Positions 6,270-13,294 of a DNA stretch of 13,294 nt are shown one piece after another (position 1 is the first letter of the stretch; the number at the start of each line of letters is the position of its first letter). Made by a program: the position numbers and the translations under genes. A model generated the notes under the pieces. That model saw nothing but the letters and a program-made list of their open reading frames with translations. It searched no databases and was not told the origin of the DNA. This stretch comes from S012-113 sp965368405 (GTDB lineage: Bacteria; Bacteroidota; Bacteroidia; Cytophagales; Cyclobacteriaceae): positions 1 to 13,294 of the forward strand of contig CBDUMS010000090.1 in the NCBI GenBank assembly GCA_965368405.1, read 5' to 3'.

Positions 6270-7526
6270 ATGTTGCCTAAGGAATCTGTTAAACGAATAA
6301 TAATTTTATTTGTTGTCGTAGTATCTCCACTTCTTGCTCTTAGTACTCAAAATGCTTTTGGTCAGGCCGCTGCTGTGCCTGCCGATGCAGAGATAATTGC
6401 TGCCGGAGAAGTTCTTTTTAAACAGAACTGTAAAACCTGTCATAATATAGAAACCAGACTGATCGGTCCGGCATTGAAAAATGTCTACGATCGTCGAGAG
6501 TTGCCCTGGATAATTAAGTTTGTCCAAAACTCTACCAAGGTTATTCAGAGCGGGGATGAGCAGGCAGTTGCCCTCTATGAAGAATATAATCAGGTAATGA
6601 TGACTACCTTCGATTACCTCTCGGATGACGAGGTAGTCTCTATCGTAGCCTATATTAAAGATCAAACCGATAATCCACCGGCAGCGGCAGCAGCTCCAGC
6701 GGCGGGTGGTGATCTTCAGGCACAACCAGCCGGTATTCCAAATACCTATTTAAACGCCATTATAATTGGAGGTTTAGTTATTCTGGTTGTATTGCTTGTG
6801 ATCTTATTTATGATCGTAAAGACTTTAGGAAAATATTTAAGTCTGCGTGAAGATGTAACCGAAGAGGATAAAGAATATGTAGCACAGTGGAACCCGATGA
6901 CCTTAGCACGTAATAAGGCGTTTATTGGAATTCTGGTGGCCATAGGTACGGCTGTAGTTGCTAAAGGTGTTATCGACAATCTCTACAGTATAGGCGTTCA
7001 GCAAGGTTACGCCCCTAAACAGCCTATTGCATACTCGCATAAAGTGCACGCAGGCGATTACCAAATCGATTGTAATTACTGCCACACCGGAGTTACCAAG
7101 TCGAAAAATGCCAATATTCCTTCTCCTAATATCTGTATGAACTGCCATAGTTCAATTGTAGAAGGTACGAATACCGGAACGGCGGAGATCGAAAAGATAT
7201 ATGCCGCCATCGAAAATGATCAGCCTATCGAATGGGTAAGGGTGCACAACCTGCCTGATCTGGCTTACTTCAATCACCAACAGCACTATGATGTTGGCGG
7301 AATTGATTGCCAAACATGTCATGGTCCTATCGAAGAAATGGAAGTGGTACGACAGTACTCTAACCTTACTATGGGGTGGTGTATTAATTGCCACCGTGAT
7401 ACAGAATTAAACACCAAAGGCAATGGCTATTACGATGAGTTACTTAAAATTCATGAGTCTGAAACAGACAAGCCATTTACAGTTGAGGCCAACGGTGGCT
7501 TAGATTGTGCAAAATGCCATTATTAA
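6270..7526 (+). CDS. actA: ActA, multiheme cytochrome c subunit of alternative complex III, with extra N-terminal cytochrome c domain
   Basis: This 418-residue protein has six CXXCH heme c sites. After a Sec signal peptide (about 1-31, ending AFGQ), a monoheme cytochrome c domain carries CKTCH (54-58), with Met110 or Met111 in the MMTTFDYLSDDEV segment as likely sixth ligand. A Pro/Ala linker (136-145) and a membrane helix (about 161-184) follow, then a cytoplasmic loop and a second helix (about 216-234). Last comes the pentaheme domain, with sites at 268, 289, 347, 371 and 413 and candidate distal His257, His260, His326, His336 and His339. The final heme site ends one residue before the C-terminus. 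ActA accepts electrons from ActB's Fe-S clusters on the periplasmic side and relays them towards the oxidase. The second helix plus five hemes matches classical ActA; the N-terminal module is an added electron carrier. First gene of the operon. Confidence 0.95.
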   Translation: MLPKESVKRIIILFVVVVSPLLALSTQNAFGQAAAVPADAEIIAAGEVLFKQNCKTCHNIETRLIGPALKNVYDRRELPWIIKFVQNSTKVIQSGDEQAVALYEEYNQVMMTTFDYLSDDEVVSIVAYIKDQTDNPPAAAAAPAAGGDLQAQPAGIPNTYLNAIIIGGLVILVVLLVILFMIVKTLGKYLSLREDVTEEDKEYVAQWNPMTLARNKAFIGILVAIGTAVVAKGVIDNLYSIGVQQGYAPKQPIAYSHKVHAGDYQIDCNYCHTGVTKSKNANIPSPNICMNCHSSIVEGTNTGTAEIEKIYAAIENDQPIEWVRVHNLPDLAYFNHQQHYDVGGIDCQTCHGPIEEMEVVRQYSNLTMGWCINCHRDTELNTKGNGYYDELLKIHESETDKPFTVEANGGLDCAKCHY

Positions 7527-7559
7527 TATTGACGATTCTTTGAGAGTTATAATATAAAC

Positions 7560-10500
7560 ATGAAAGAAACCAAAAAAGTATATTGGAAAGGACTTGAGCA
7601 GCTGAACAACGATCCAGAGTATGTTAAGTATGCCGAAAAAGAATTTCCTGAGTATTTACCAATGAATGGAGAGGAAGCTCCCGGCGAAAACACAAGTCGT
7701 CGCGATTTCCTTAAGCTAATGGGGTTTGGCGTAGCAGCTGCCAGTTTAGCGGCCTGCGAGGCGCCCATTAGAAATGCTATACCTTATGTAAATAAGCCTG
7801 AAGATCTAGACCCAGGCGTTCCAAACTATTATGCTTCTTCTTACTGGAATGGAGGACAATATGCCAGCGTTGTAGTTAAAACACGGGAAGGAAGACCAAT
7901 TAAGGTTGAAGGCAATAGTCTTTCGAAGATATCACAAGGTGGCACGAGTGCATCTGTTGATGCCTCTATCTTGTCTTTATATGATAAAGAACGTCTTCAA
8001 GGCCCAAAGAATGCGGGTGATGATATTAGCTGGTCAGATTTAGACAAGGCTGCAATGGCTGCGTTTGAAGCTGCAGCAACAGCAGGCAAGAAAATCGCTT
8101 TGGTAAGTACGACAATCATTAGTCCGTCTTACCTTAAAGCAATTGAGGAGTTTAAGGCTAAATACCCTACAGCTGAACTAGTTCAATACGATGCTAATTC
8201 TGCTTATGGTATCCTTAAAGCCCATGAGGAAGTATTTGGTGTTAAGGCAATTCCAGCTCTTAGTTTCGATAAGGCTAAAACCATTGTAAGTTTCGATGCA
8301 GATTTTCTAGGTACCTGGATTGATCCGATTGAGTTTACCAAAGGTTATAGTAAAACCCGTAGGCTAGATCCGAATAAAAAACAAATGTCTCGTCACTATC
8401 AATTCGAGGCAAATATGTCGTTAACCGGTGCTAATGCCGATTATAGAACGCCAATTAAGCCATCGGCTCAGGGAGCTGCTGTAATTGCTTTATATAATGC
8501 AGTTGCCTCCGCTACAGGAAATGCAACGGTTTCTGGTGGTGCAGAGGTGGCCAATATTAAAAAGGCAGCTTCTGATTTAGTGAAGACTAAAGGAAGCTCT
8601 TTGGTCGTCTCAGGTTCTAACGATCCTGCCATTCAGACTTTAATTGCAGGAATCAATTCCATGCTTGGCAATTACGGCTCGACCATAAGTATTGATCGTC
8701 CATCGCACTTAAGAAAAGGTGATGATATGGAATTTAGCCATTTCTTAAAAGATGCATCAATGGGTAATGTTGGAGCAGTTGTATTCTTAAATTGCAATCC
8801 AGTTTATAACCACCCGAAAGGTGCTGATTTAGCTGCAGCTCTTGAAAATGTGGATTTTACTTTAAGTACTGCAGATAGAAAAGACGAAACGGCAAGTGCC
8901 ACAACCTATATTGCTCCTACACATCATTTCTTAGAATCATGGGGCGATGCAGAACCTAAAAAAGGCACGTATAGCTTAAATCAGCCTACAATTCAGAGTT
9001 TATTCAATACAAGACAACAGGAAGAAAGTATCCTGGCCTGGTCCGGTAATAGTACCGAATACTTTGATTACGTAAAGAGTAACTGGCAAGATAATTTTGG
9101 TAATGGTAAGATAAGTTACGATTACTGGTCGTTCTGGGATAAATGTTTACAGGACGGTATTTATGAAACTGAAGTTGAGGCCTCTGCCTTAACAGCTAAT
9201 ATTAATGCCGATGCAGCAGCATCAGCAATTACTTCTGCCTACAAAGGTTCGGGCGTTGAGCTTGCGCTCTACTATACTGTTGCATTAGGCGATGGAACTC
9301 AGGCGAATAACCCTTGGCTCCAGGAAACACCAGATCCTATTACTAAGGTTACATGGGATAACTACTTAACCGTATCGATTTCTGATGCTAAAGAGTGGGG
9401 AATTACAGAAGTAGAAGGAAAAGCAAACCGTGTTAACATAACCGTAAATGGTAATACCTTAAACCTGCCCGTTGTAATTCAGCCAGGTCAGGCTAAAGGA
9501 ACGGTTGGTCTTGCTCTCGGGTACGGACGAACGTCTTCCGGTAGAGTAGGAGATAATTTAGGGGTTAACGCCATAGGGTTAATTACCACACTGAATGGCA
9601 GCCTATCCTATAATGTCATGTCGGGTGTTGCGCTAGAGGTAACTTCAGACCTATATCAGTTGGCCAGAACACAAACTCACCAGACTTACATGGATCGTGA
9701 GAATGTGATTCAGGAAGCAACCCTAGCTGAATACAAAAAAGATTCTTCGGCCGGCCGTTGGCATCCACATATTGCTACATGGCAAAGCCCTGAAGGAAAA
9801 GTAGCTCCAGGTGAAATTTCTTTATGGAAAGGTCATAAGTATAAAGATCATCACTGGGGAATGGCCATTGATATGAACACCTGTACAGGATGTTCGGCCT
9901 GTCACGTGGCCTGTGTTTCCGAGAATAATATTCCGGTAGTCGGCCGTCAGGAAGTGATTAATCGTCGAGATATGCACTGGATGCGTATCGATAGATATTA
10001 TAGCAGTAGCCAGGAGGCAATCTCAGCTGCAGAAGGTGTTGTTGATGGATACAGAGCACTAGAAGTCGCTGCTGAGAATCCAGAAGTTACTTTTCAGCCA
10101 ATGATGTGCCAGCATTGTAATAATGCCGGTTGCGAAACTGTTTGTCCGGTTGCAGCAACTACGCACTCAACATCTGGGCTTAACCAGATGGCTTATAACC
10201 GCTGTATCGGTACACGTTATTGCGCAAACAACTGTGCTTATAAGGTACGTCGATTTAACTGGTTTAAGTACCACGATAATGAGCAGTTCGATAAGAACTT
10301 ATCAATGAACAACGATTTAGGTAAGATGGTATTGAACCCAGATGTTACCGTTCGTTCTCGAGGTGTAATGGAGAAATGTTCAATGTGTGTTCAACGTATT
10401 CAGGTTGGTAAATTACAAGCCAAGAAAGAGAAGCGAAGAACTACCGACGACGATATTACTACAGCATGTGCTTCGGCATGTCCTGCAGATGCAATTGTAT

Positions 10501-10688
10501 TTGGAGATATGAATGATCCGAATAGTCAGCTTTCGCAGTTATTGAAAATAAAAGATACTGAGGGAGATTATGGTATTGATAAGAAGATAGGTGAGCCTAG
10601 AGCTTACACGGTGTTGGAGGAAGTTGGAACGAAACCAAATGTTCTGTATCTGACTAAGATTAGAAATAAAGAAGAAAATAACGTTTAA
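7560..10688 (+). CDS. actB: ActB, molybdopterin-like/Fe-S subunit of alternative complex III (extended Tat signal)
   Basis: This 1042-residue protein fuses a molybdopterin-oxidoreductase-like domain (about 80-740) to a ferredoxin-like domain (about 765-1025). In the family the first domain has lost its cofactor. The second has four cysteine groups for three [4Fe-4S] and one [3Fe-4S] cluster: C775/778/781/785; C850/853/858/862; C882/888/892; and C940/943 with the later TACASACP cysteines. The clusters carry electrons from quinol oxidation at ActC to ActA hemes. A twin-arginine motif SRRDFLK starts at residue 46, after an unusually long leader, and is followed by a hydrophobic stretch ending LAAC (Cys66), a lipobox; this is the extended-Tat pattern known for Bacteroidota ActB, and export of a folded lipoprotein is implied. 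One oddity is CAY instead of the usual CPY after Cys892. Confidence 0.96.
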   Translation: MKETKKVYWKGLEQLNNDPEYVKYAEKEFPEYLPMNGEEAPGENTSRRDFLKLMGFGVAAASLAACEAPIRNAIPYVNKPEDLDPGVPNYYASSYWNGGQYASVVVKTREGRPIKVEGNSLSKISQGGTSASVDASILSLYDKERLQGPKNAGDDISWSDLDKAAMAAFEAAATAGKKIALVSTTIISPSYLKAIEEFKAKYPTAELVQYDANSAYGILKAHEEVFGVKAIPALSFDKAKTIVSFDADFLGTWIDPIEFTKGYSKTRRLDPNKKQMSRHYQFEANMSLTGANADYRTPIKPSAQGAAVIALYNAVASATGNATVSGGAEVANIKKAASDLVKTKGSSLVVSGSNDPAIQTLIAGINSMLGNYGSTISIDRPSHLRKGDDMEFSHFLKDASMGNVGAVVFLNCNPVYNHPKGADLAAALENVDFTLSTADRKDETASATTYIAPTHHFLESWGDAEPKKGTYSLNQPTIQSLFNTRQQEESILAWSGNSTEYFDYVKSNWQDNFGNGKISYDYWSFWDKCLQDGIYETEVEASALTANINADAAASAITSAYKGSGVELALYYTVALGDGTQANNPWLQETPDPITKVTWDNYLTVSISDAKEWGITEVEGKANRVNITVNGNTLNLPVVIQPGQAKGTVGLALGYGRTSSGRVGDNLGVNAIGLITTLNGSLSYNVMSGVALEVTSDLYQLARTQTHQTYMDRENVIQEATLAEYKKDSSAGRWHPHIATWQSPEGKVAPGEISLWKGHKYKDHHWGMAIDMNTCTGCSACHVACVSENNIPVVGRQEVINRRDMHWMRIDRYYSSSQEAISAAEGVVDGYRALEVAAENPEVTFQPMMCQHCNNAGCETVCPVAATTHSTSGLNQMAYNRCIGTRYCANNCAYKVRRFNWFKYHDNEQFDKNLSMNNDLGKMVLNPDVTVRSRGVMEKCSMCVQRIQVGKLQAKKEKRRTTDDDITTACASACPADAIVFGDMNDPNSQLSQLLKIKDTEGDYGIDKKIGEPRAYTVLEEVGTKPNVLYLTKIRNKEENNV

Positions 10689-10702
10689 ATAGAATAAGGA
10701 AT

Positions 10703-12067
10703 ATGCACGTTACTTCACAAATTCGTGAACCACTAATTACCGGAGGCAAGACCATGGCCCAGGTATCTGATGATATTTGTCGTCAGGTCGAGGGAAAACC
10801 CTCTAAGTCATGGATAATGGCCTTTACGGCAGCCGTTGGTGTACTAATTATTGGCGGTATTTCTGTAGGCACCCTTCTTTGGGAAGGTATAGGAGTCTGG
10901 GGTCTGAATAAGACCGTTGGATGGGCCTGGGATATTACCAACTTCGTCTGGTGGGTGGGTATTGGTCACGCCGGTACCTTGATTTCTGCAGTACTACTAC
11001 TGTTCCGTCAGAAGTGGAGAATGAGTATCAACCGCGCGGCAGAAGCCATGACTATTTTTGCTGTTATATGCGCATTAATGTTCCCTGGTTTCCACATGGG
11101 ACGTCTATGGCTAGGATTTTACTGGGCATTGCCACTACCCAATACATTCGGTTCACTTTGGGTGAACTTTAATTCGCCTCTTTTGTGGGATGTATTTGCG
11201 ATTTCAACGTATTTCTCAGTTTCACTGGTATTCTGGTATGTAGGCCTTGTTCCTGATTTTGCCACAATTCGTGATCGAGCAAAAAATGCTGTTTCAAAAG
11301 CTATTTATGGTGGCCTTAGCTTAGGCTGGACTGGTGGTGCCAAGGATTGGTCACGTTACGAGTCTGTGTCACTTATTCTTGCTGGTTTAGCAACACCACT
11401 GGTACTTTCGGTTCATACCATTGTATCAATGGACTTTGCAACCTCAGTAATTCCAGGATGGCACACCACGATTTTCCCTCCTTATTTTGTTGCCGGAGCT
11501 ATTTTCTCTGGCTTTGCGATGGTGTTAACCTTGCTTCTAATTACAAGGAAGGTTTTCAAGCTCGAAGATTATATTACTATTCAGCATATCGAGATGATGA
11601 ACATTATCATCATCGTAACAGGTTCTATTGTGGGTATTGCCTACATAACGGAGTTCTTTATGGCTTGGTATTCAGGTGTTCCGGCCGAGCAGTACGCCTT
11701 TATTAATAGAATGACGGGTCCTTACTGGTGGGCGTATTTAACCATGATGACGGCCAACGTAATATCGCCTCAGGTATTCTGGATTAAGAAAATTAGAACA
11801 AATATTGTTGCCACTTTCATACTATCTATTATAGTTAATATCGGTATGTGGTTCGAACGATTTGTTATTGTAGTGACCTCACTTCACCGCGATTTCGTAC
11901 CATCGAGCTGGGCAATGTTCTATCCAACGAAGCATGACGTAGGAATGTACCTCTTCAGTTTTGGTTTCTTCTTTACGGCCTATCTGTTGTTCTCTAAATT
12001 CTTCCCGGTAATCAATATTGCTGAGGTAAAGAGTATTTTAAATTCAGACGGCGAAAAAATAGACTAG
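10703..12067 (+). CDS. actC: ActC, NrfD/PsrC-like quinol-oxidising membrane subunit of alternative complex III
   Basis: This 454-residue integral membrane protein has about ten helices, near residues 38-60, 83-102, 115-135, 160-182, 222-244, 255-285, 298-318, 338-358, 365-385 and 408-432, the two-bundle NrfD plan of ActC and ActF. It contributes the menaquinol site on the periplasmic side next to ActB's [3Fe-4S] cluster, and a proposed proton path. The N-terminus IREPLITGGKTMAQVSDDI and the GIGHAGTLISA segment are characteristic of ActC rather than of NrfD or PsrC, and the ActB/ActD neighbours settle it. The 10703 start keeps this conserved N-terminus; an AAGGA lies just two bases before the ATG, too close for an ideal Shine-Dalgarno. 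The gap to actB is 14 bases and to actD only two. Confidence 0.96.
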   Translation: MHVTSQIREPLITGGKTMAQVSDDICRQVEGKPSKSWIMAFTAAVGVLIIGGISVGTLLWEGIGVWGLNKTVGWAWDITNFVWWVGIGHAGTLISAVLLLFRQKWRMSINRAAEAMTIFAVICALMFPGFHMGRLWLGFYWALPLPNTFGSLWVNFNSPLLWDVFAISTYFSVSLVFWYVGLVPDFATIRDRAKNAVSKAIYGGLSLGWTGGAKDWSRYESVSLILAGLATPLVLSVHTIVSMDFATSVIPGWHTTIFPPYFVAGAIFSGFAMVLTLLLITRKVFKLEDYITIQHIEMMNIIIIVTGSIVGIAYITEFFMAWYSGVPAEQYAFINRMTGPYWWAYLTMMTANVISPQVFWIKKIRTNIVATFILSIIVNIGMWFERFVIVVTSLHRDFVPSSWAMFYPTKHDVGMYLFSFGFFFTAYLLFSKFFPVINIAEVKSILNSDGEKID

Positions 12068-12069
12068 TT

Positions 12070-12597
12070 ATGAGCGGAAAAAGATTTTTAGTAGGAATAT
12101 TCGATCATGAAGATAGCGTGAAAGGAGCCGTTACCTCTTTACGAGATGGTGGAGCCAATATTCACGAAGTGTTTTCACCGTATGCGATTCACGGTATCGA
12201 CGATCTTCTAGGATATAAAATGAGTCGATTGCCCAGAGCATCATTTCTCTTTGGGTTAACGGGAACAACCCTTGCATTTACAACCTTATGGTTGATGATG
12301 GGGTACGACTGGCCTATGATAATTGGTGGTAAGAACTTTGCTTCTGTCCCTCCATTTATTCCGGTAACGTTTGAATTTACCGTATTACTGGCTGCTTTTG
12401 GAATGGTATTTACCTTCTTCATTGCCAGTGACTTAAAGCCATGGGCACGACCAAAAATATTTGATATAAGAATCACACTCGACAAATTCGCAGTGGTGAT
12501 CGATCTCGATAAGAATAAGCTTTCTAAAGCTGATCTTGAAGCCTTGCTAAATAGTAGCGGAGCTTCTGAGGTAAATGAAAAAAACTATAATAGCTAA
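12070..12597 (+). CDS. actD: ActD, DUF3341 membrane subunit of alternative complex III
   Basis: This 175-residue protein has the DUF3341/ActD layout: a soluble N-terminal alpha/beta segment (about 1-55, including DHEDSVKGAVTSLRDGG and the HGIDDLLGYKMSRLP motif), two membrane helices (about 59-80 and 102-121), and a soluble C-terminal part (about 125-170). It carries no cofactor motif. In known complexes ActD is a peripheral two-helix subunit with cytoplasmic termini, packing near ActC/ActF; its exact role is structural or unknown. It begins two bases after the actC stop, so translation is probably coupled, and no Shine-Dalgarno is evident. Confidence 0.95.
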   Translation: MSGKRFLVGIFDHEDSVKGAVTSLRDGGANIHEVFSPYAIHGIDDLLGYKMSRLPRASFLFGLTGTTLAFTTLWLMMGYDWPMIIGGKNFASVPPFIPVTFEFTVLLAAFGMVFTFFIASDLKPWARPKIFDIRITLDKFAVVIDLDKNKLSKADLEALLNSSGASEVNEKNYNS

Positions 12598-12607
12598 AGT
12601 TTAGAGA

Positions 12608-13225
12608 ATGAACTTGAATAAACTATATACAGCAATCATTTTATCCGGCACTATTGCCTTGGTAGGTTGTGGTGCAGATGGCGATGATCAGGGGACAGAA
12701 TATGCTCCTAACATGTACCATTCAGTTGCCTACGAACCTTTAAAGCAAATAAAGGATAAAGACGCAGGATTATGGGTAAACTCATCCGAAGATGATATTG
12801 GAGAGTATTATAGCTCTAACCCAAATAATCCATTTGAGATGAATATGCGTGAGCCTGTTGCCAATTCAGTAAAACGTGGCGACTACTTACCGTATCGAAT
12901 CCCAAAAGACAGCTTAGAACTTGCTGCTCGAACCATGATCAACCCATTAGATTCTACCGCTGAAGTGGTAGCAGAAGGTAAACGACTTTATGGTGTTTTC
13001 TGCGCGACTTGTCACGGTGCCGATGGCGTTGAGCCTGGGTTAGTTGGCGAAAAGTATGCAGGAGTACCATCTTACAAGTCAGGTGCCCTAATCAATATTA
13101 CCGAAGGCCATATATTCCACGTGCTATCACGAGGAAAAGGTCGCATGGGTGCTTATAATTCTCAGCTTAATGTTGAAGAGCGATGGCAGATTGCAAAATA
13201 TGTTAAAGTCTTACAATCCAAATAA
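12608..13225 (+). CDS. actE: ActE, monoheme cytochrome c lipoprotein of alternative complex III
   Basis: This 205-residue protein has a lipoprotein signal peptide with lipobox LVGC (Cys21), so it should be anchored by lipid on the periplasmic face of the inner membrane. A family-typical segment follows (YAPNMYHSVAYEPL; NPFEMNMREPVANSVKRGDY), then a class I cytochrome c domain with CATCH at 132-136 and Met180 in GKGRMGAYNSQL as likely axial ligand. ActE takes electrons from ActA's hemes and is a candidate exit point to the terminal oxidase. It sits 10 bases after actD and 13 bases before the next start, in the standard act order. Confidence 0.96.
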   Translation: MNLNKLYTAIILSGTIALVGCGADGDDQGTEYAPNMYHSVAYEPLKQIKDKDAGLWVNSSEDDIGEYYSSNPNNPFEMNMREPVANSVKRGDYLPYRIPKDSLELAARTMINPLDSTAEVVAEGKRLYGVFCATCHGADGVEPGLVGEKYAGVPSYKSGALINITEGHIFHVLSRGKGRMGAYNSQLNVEERWQIAKYVKVLQSK

Positions 13226-13238
13226 TAGAGCCTAACAC

Positions 13239-13294
13239 ATGGAAATGACATTCGACGAAAAATATATATTCACTGCAAAGGCAAAACGCAACCT
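13239..13294 (+). CDS. actF: ActF (second NrfD-like quinol subunit), first 18 codons only
   Basis: An ATG 13 bases after the actE stop opens a frame that stays open to the right edge (MEMTFDEKYIFTAKAKRN...). The polar, positively charged start fits the cytoplasmic N-terminus of ActF, the second ten-helix NrfD-like subunit, but the identification rests on the fixed actA-F gene order rather than on sequence motifs. A Met at codon 3 is an alternative start. Confidence 0.7.
   Translation, partial: MEMTFDEKYIFTAKAKRN

Noticed and set aside
7560..12067. Alternative reading of actB-actC as a polysulfide, nitrite or DMSO reductase (PsrABC/NrfCD/DmsABC)
   Set aside because: The catalytic-like and Fe-S domains are fused in one extended-Tat protein and are flanked by multiheme ActA, DUF3341 ActD and the cytochrome lipoprotein ActE, the diagnostic set of alternative complex III.
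1..13294. Mobile elements, CRISPR arrays, tRNA or rRNA genes, defence or toxin-antitoxin genes
   Set aside because: No transposase, integrase, direct-repeat array, cloverleaf or related domain was seen; the gene content is core metabolism and respiration.

Overview
This window looks like ordinary chromosomal DNA from a member of the Bacteroidota, probably an aerobic, Cytophagales- or Flavobacteriia-like organism. Three things point there: the actABCDEF order of alternative complex III with the extended-Tat form of ActB; TAnnTTTG-type -7 promoter elements in front of every transcription unit; and weak or absent Shine-Dalgarno sequences with AT-rich intergenic DNA. The genus cannot be fixed from the sequence alone. 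I see no rRNA, tRNA, CRISPR array, insertion sequence or phage gene.

Region 1 (1-1311) holds a divergent pair. The N-terminal two thirds of a Glu/Leu/Phe/Val-type amino-acid dehydrogenase runs off the left edge on the minus strand, and an Lrp/AsnC regulator reads rightward. The 151 bases between them are very AT-rich and carry several short dyads that could be the regulator's binding sites. Region 2 (1337-3231, minus strand) is a two-gene operon: a cytoplasmic Asp/Glu-type amino-acid racemase whose stop overlaps the start of an exported P1-family (DmpA/BapA-like) self-processing aminopeptidase. Together with region 1 this gives four neighbouring genes for amino-acid and peptide turnover. Region 3 (3359-5980) is the housekeeping gene valS.

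Region 4 (6270 to the right edge) is the operon for alternative complex III, the cytochrome bc1 replacement that oxidises menaquinol and passes electrons through c hemes towards the terminal oxidase. ActA (here with an additional N-terminal monoheme cytochrome c domain), ActB (cofactor-free molybdopterin-like domain plus a four-cluster Fe-S domain), ActC (ten-helix NrfD-like quinol subunit), ActD, the lipoprotein cytochrome ActE and the first 18 codons of ActF follow each other with gaps of 2-33 bases. A well-formed promoter (TTTG, 20-base spacer, TACTTTTG) lies about 45 bases before actA.

Nothing here is clearly a new biological system. The items most worth checking are the six-heme ActA architecture, the racemase/peptidase pairing across the inner membrane, the phased dyads between the dehydrogenase and Lrp genes, and two inverted repeats upstream of the act promoter.
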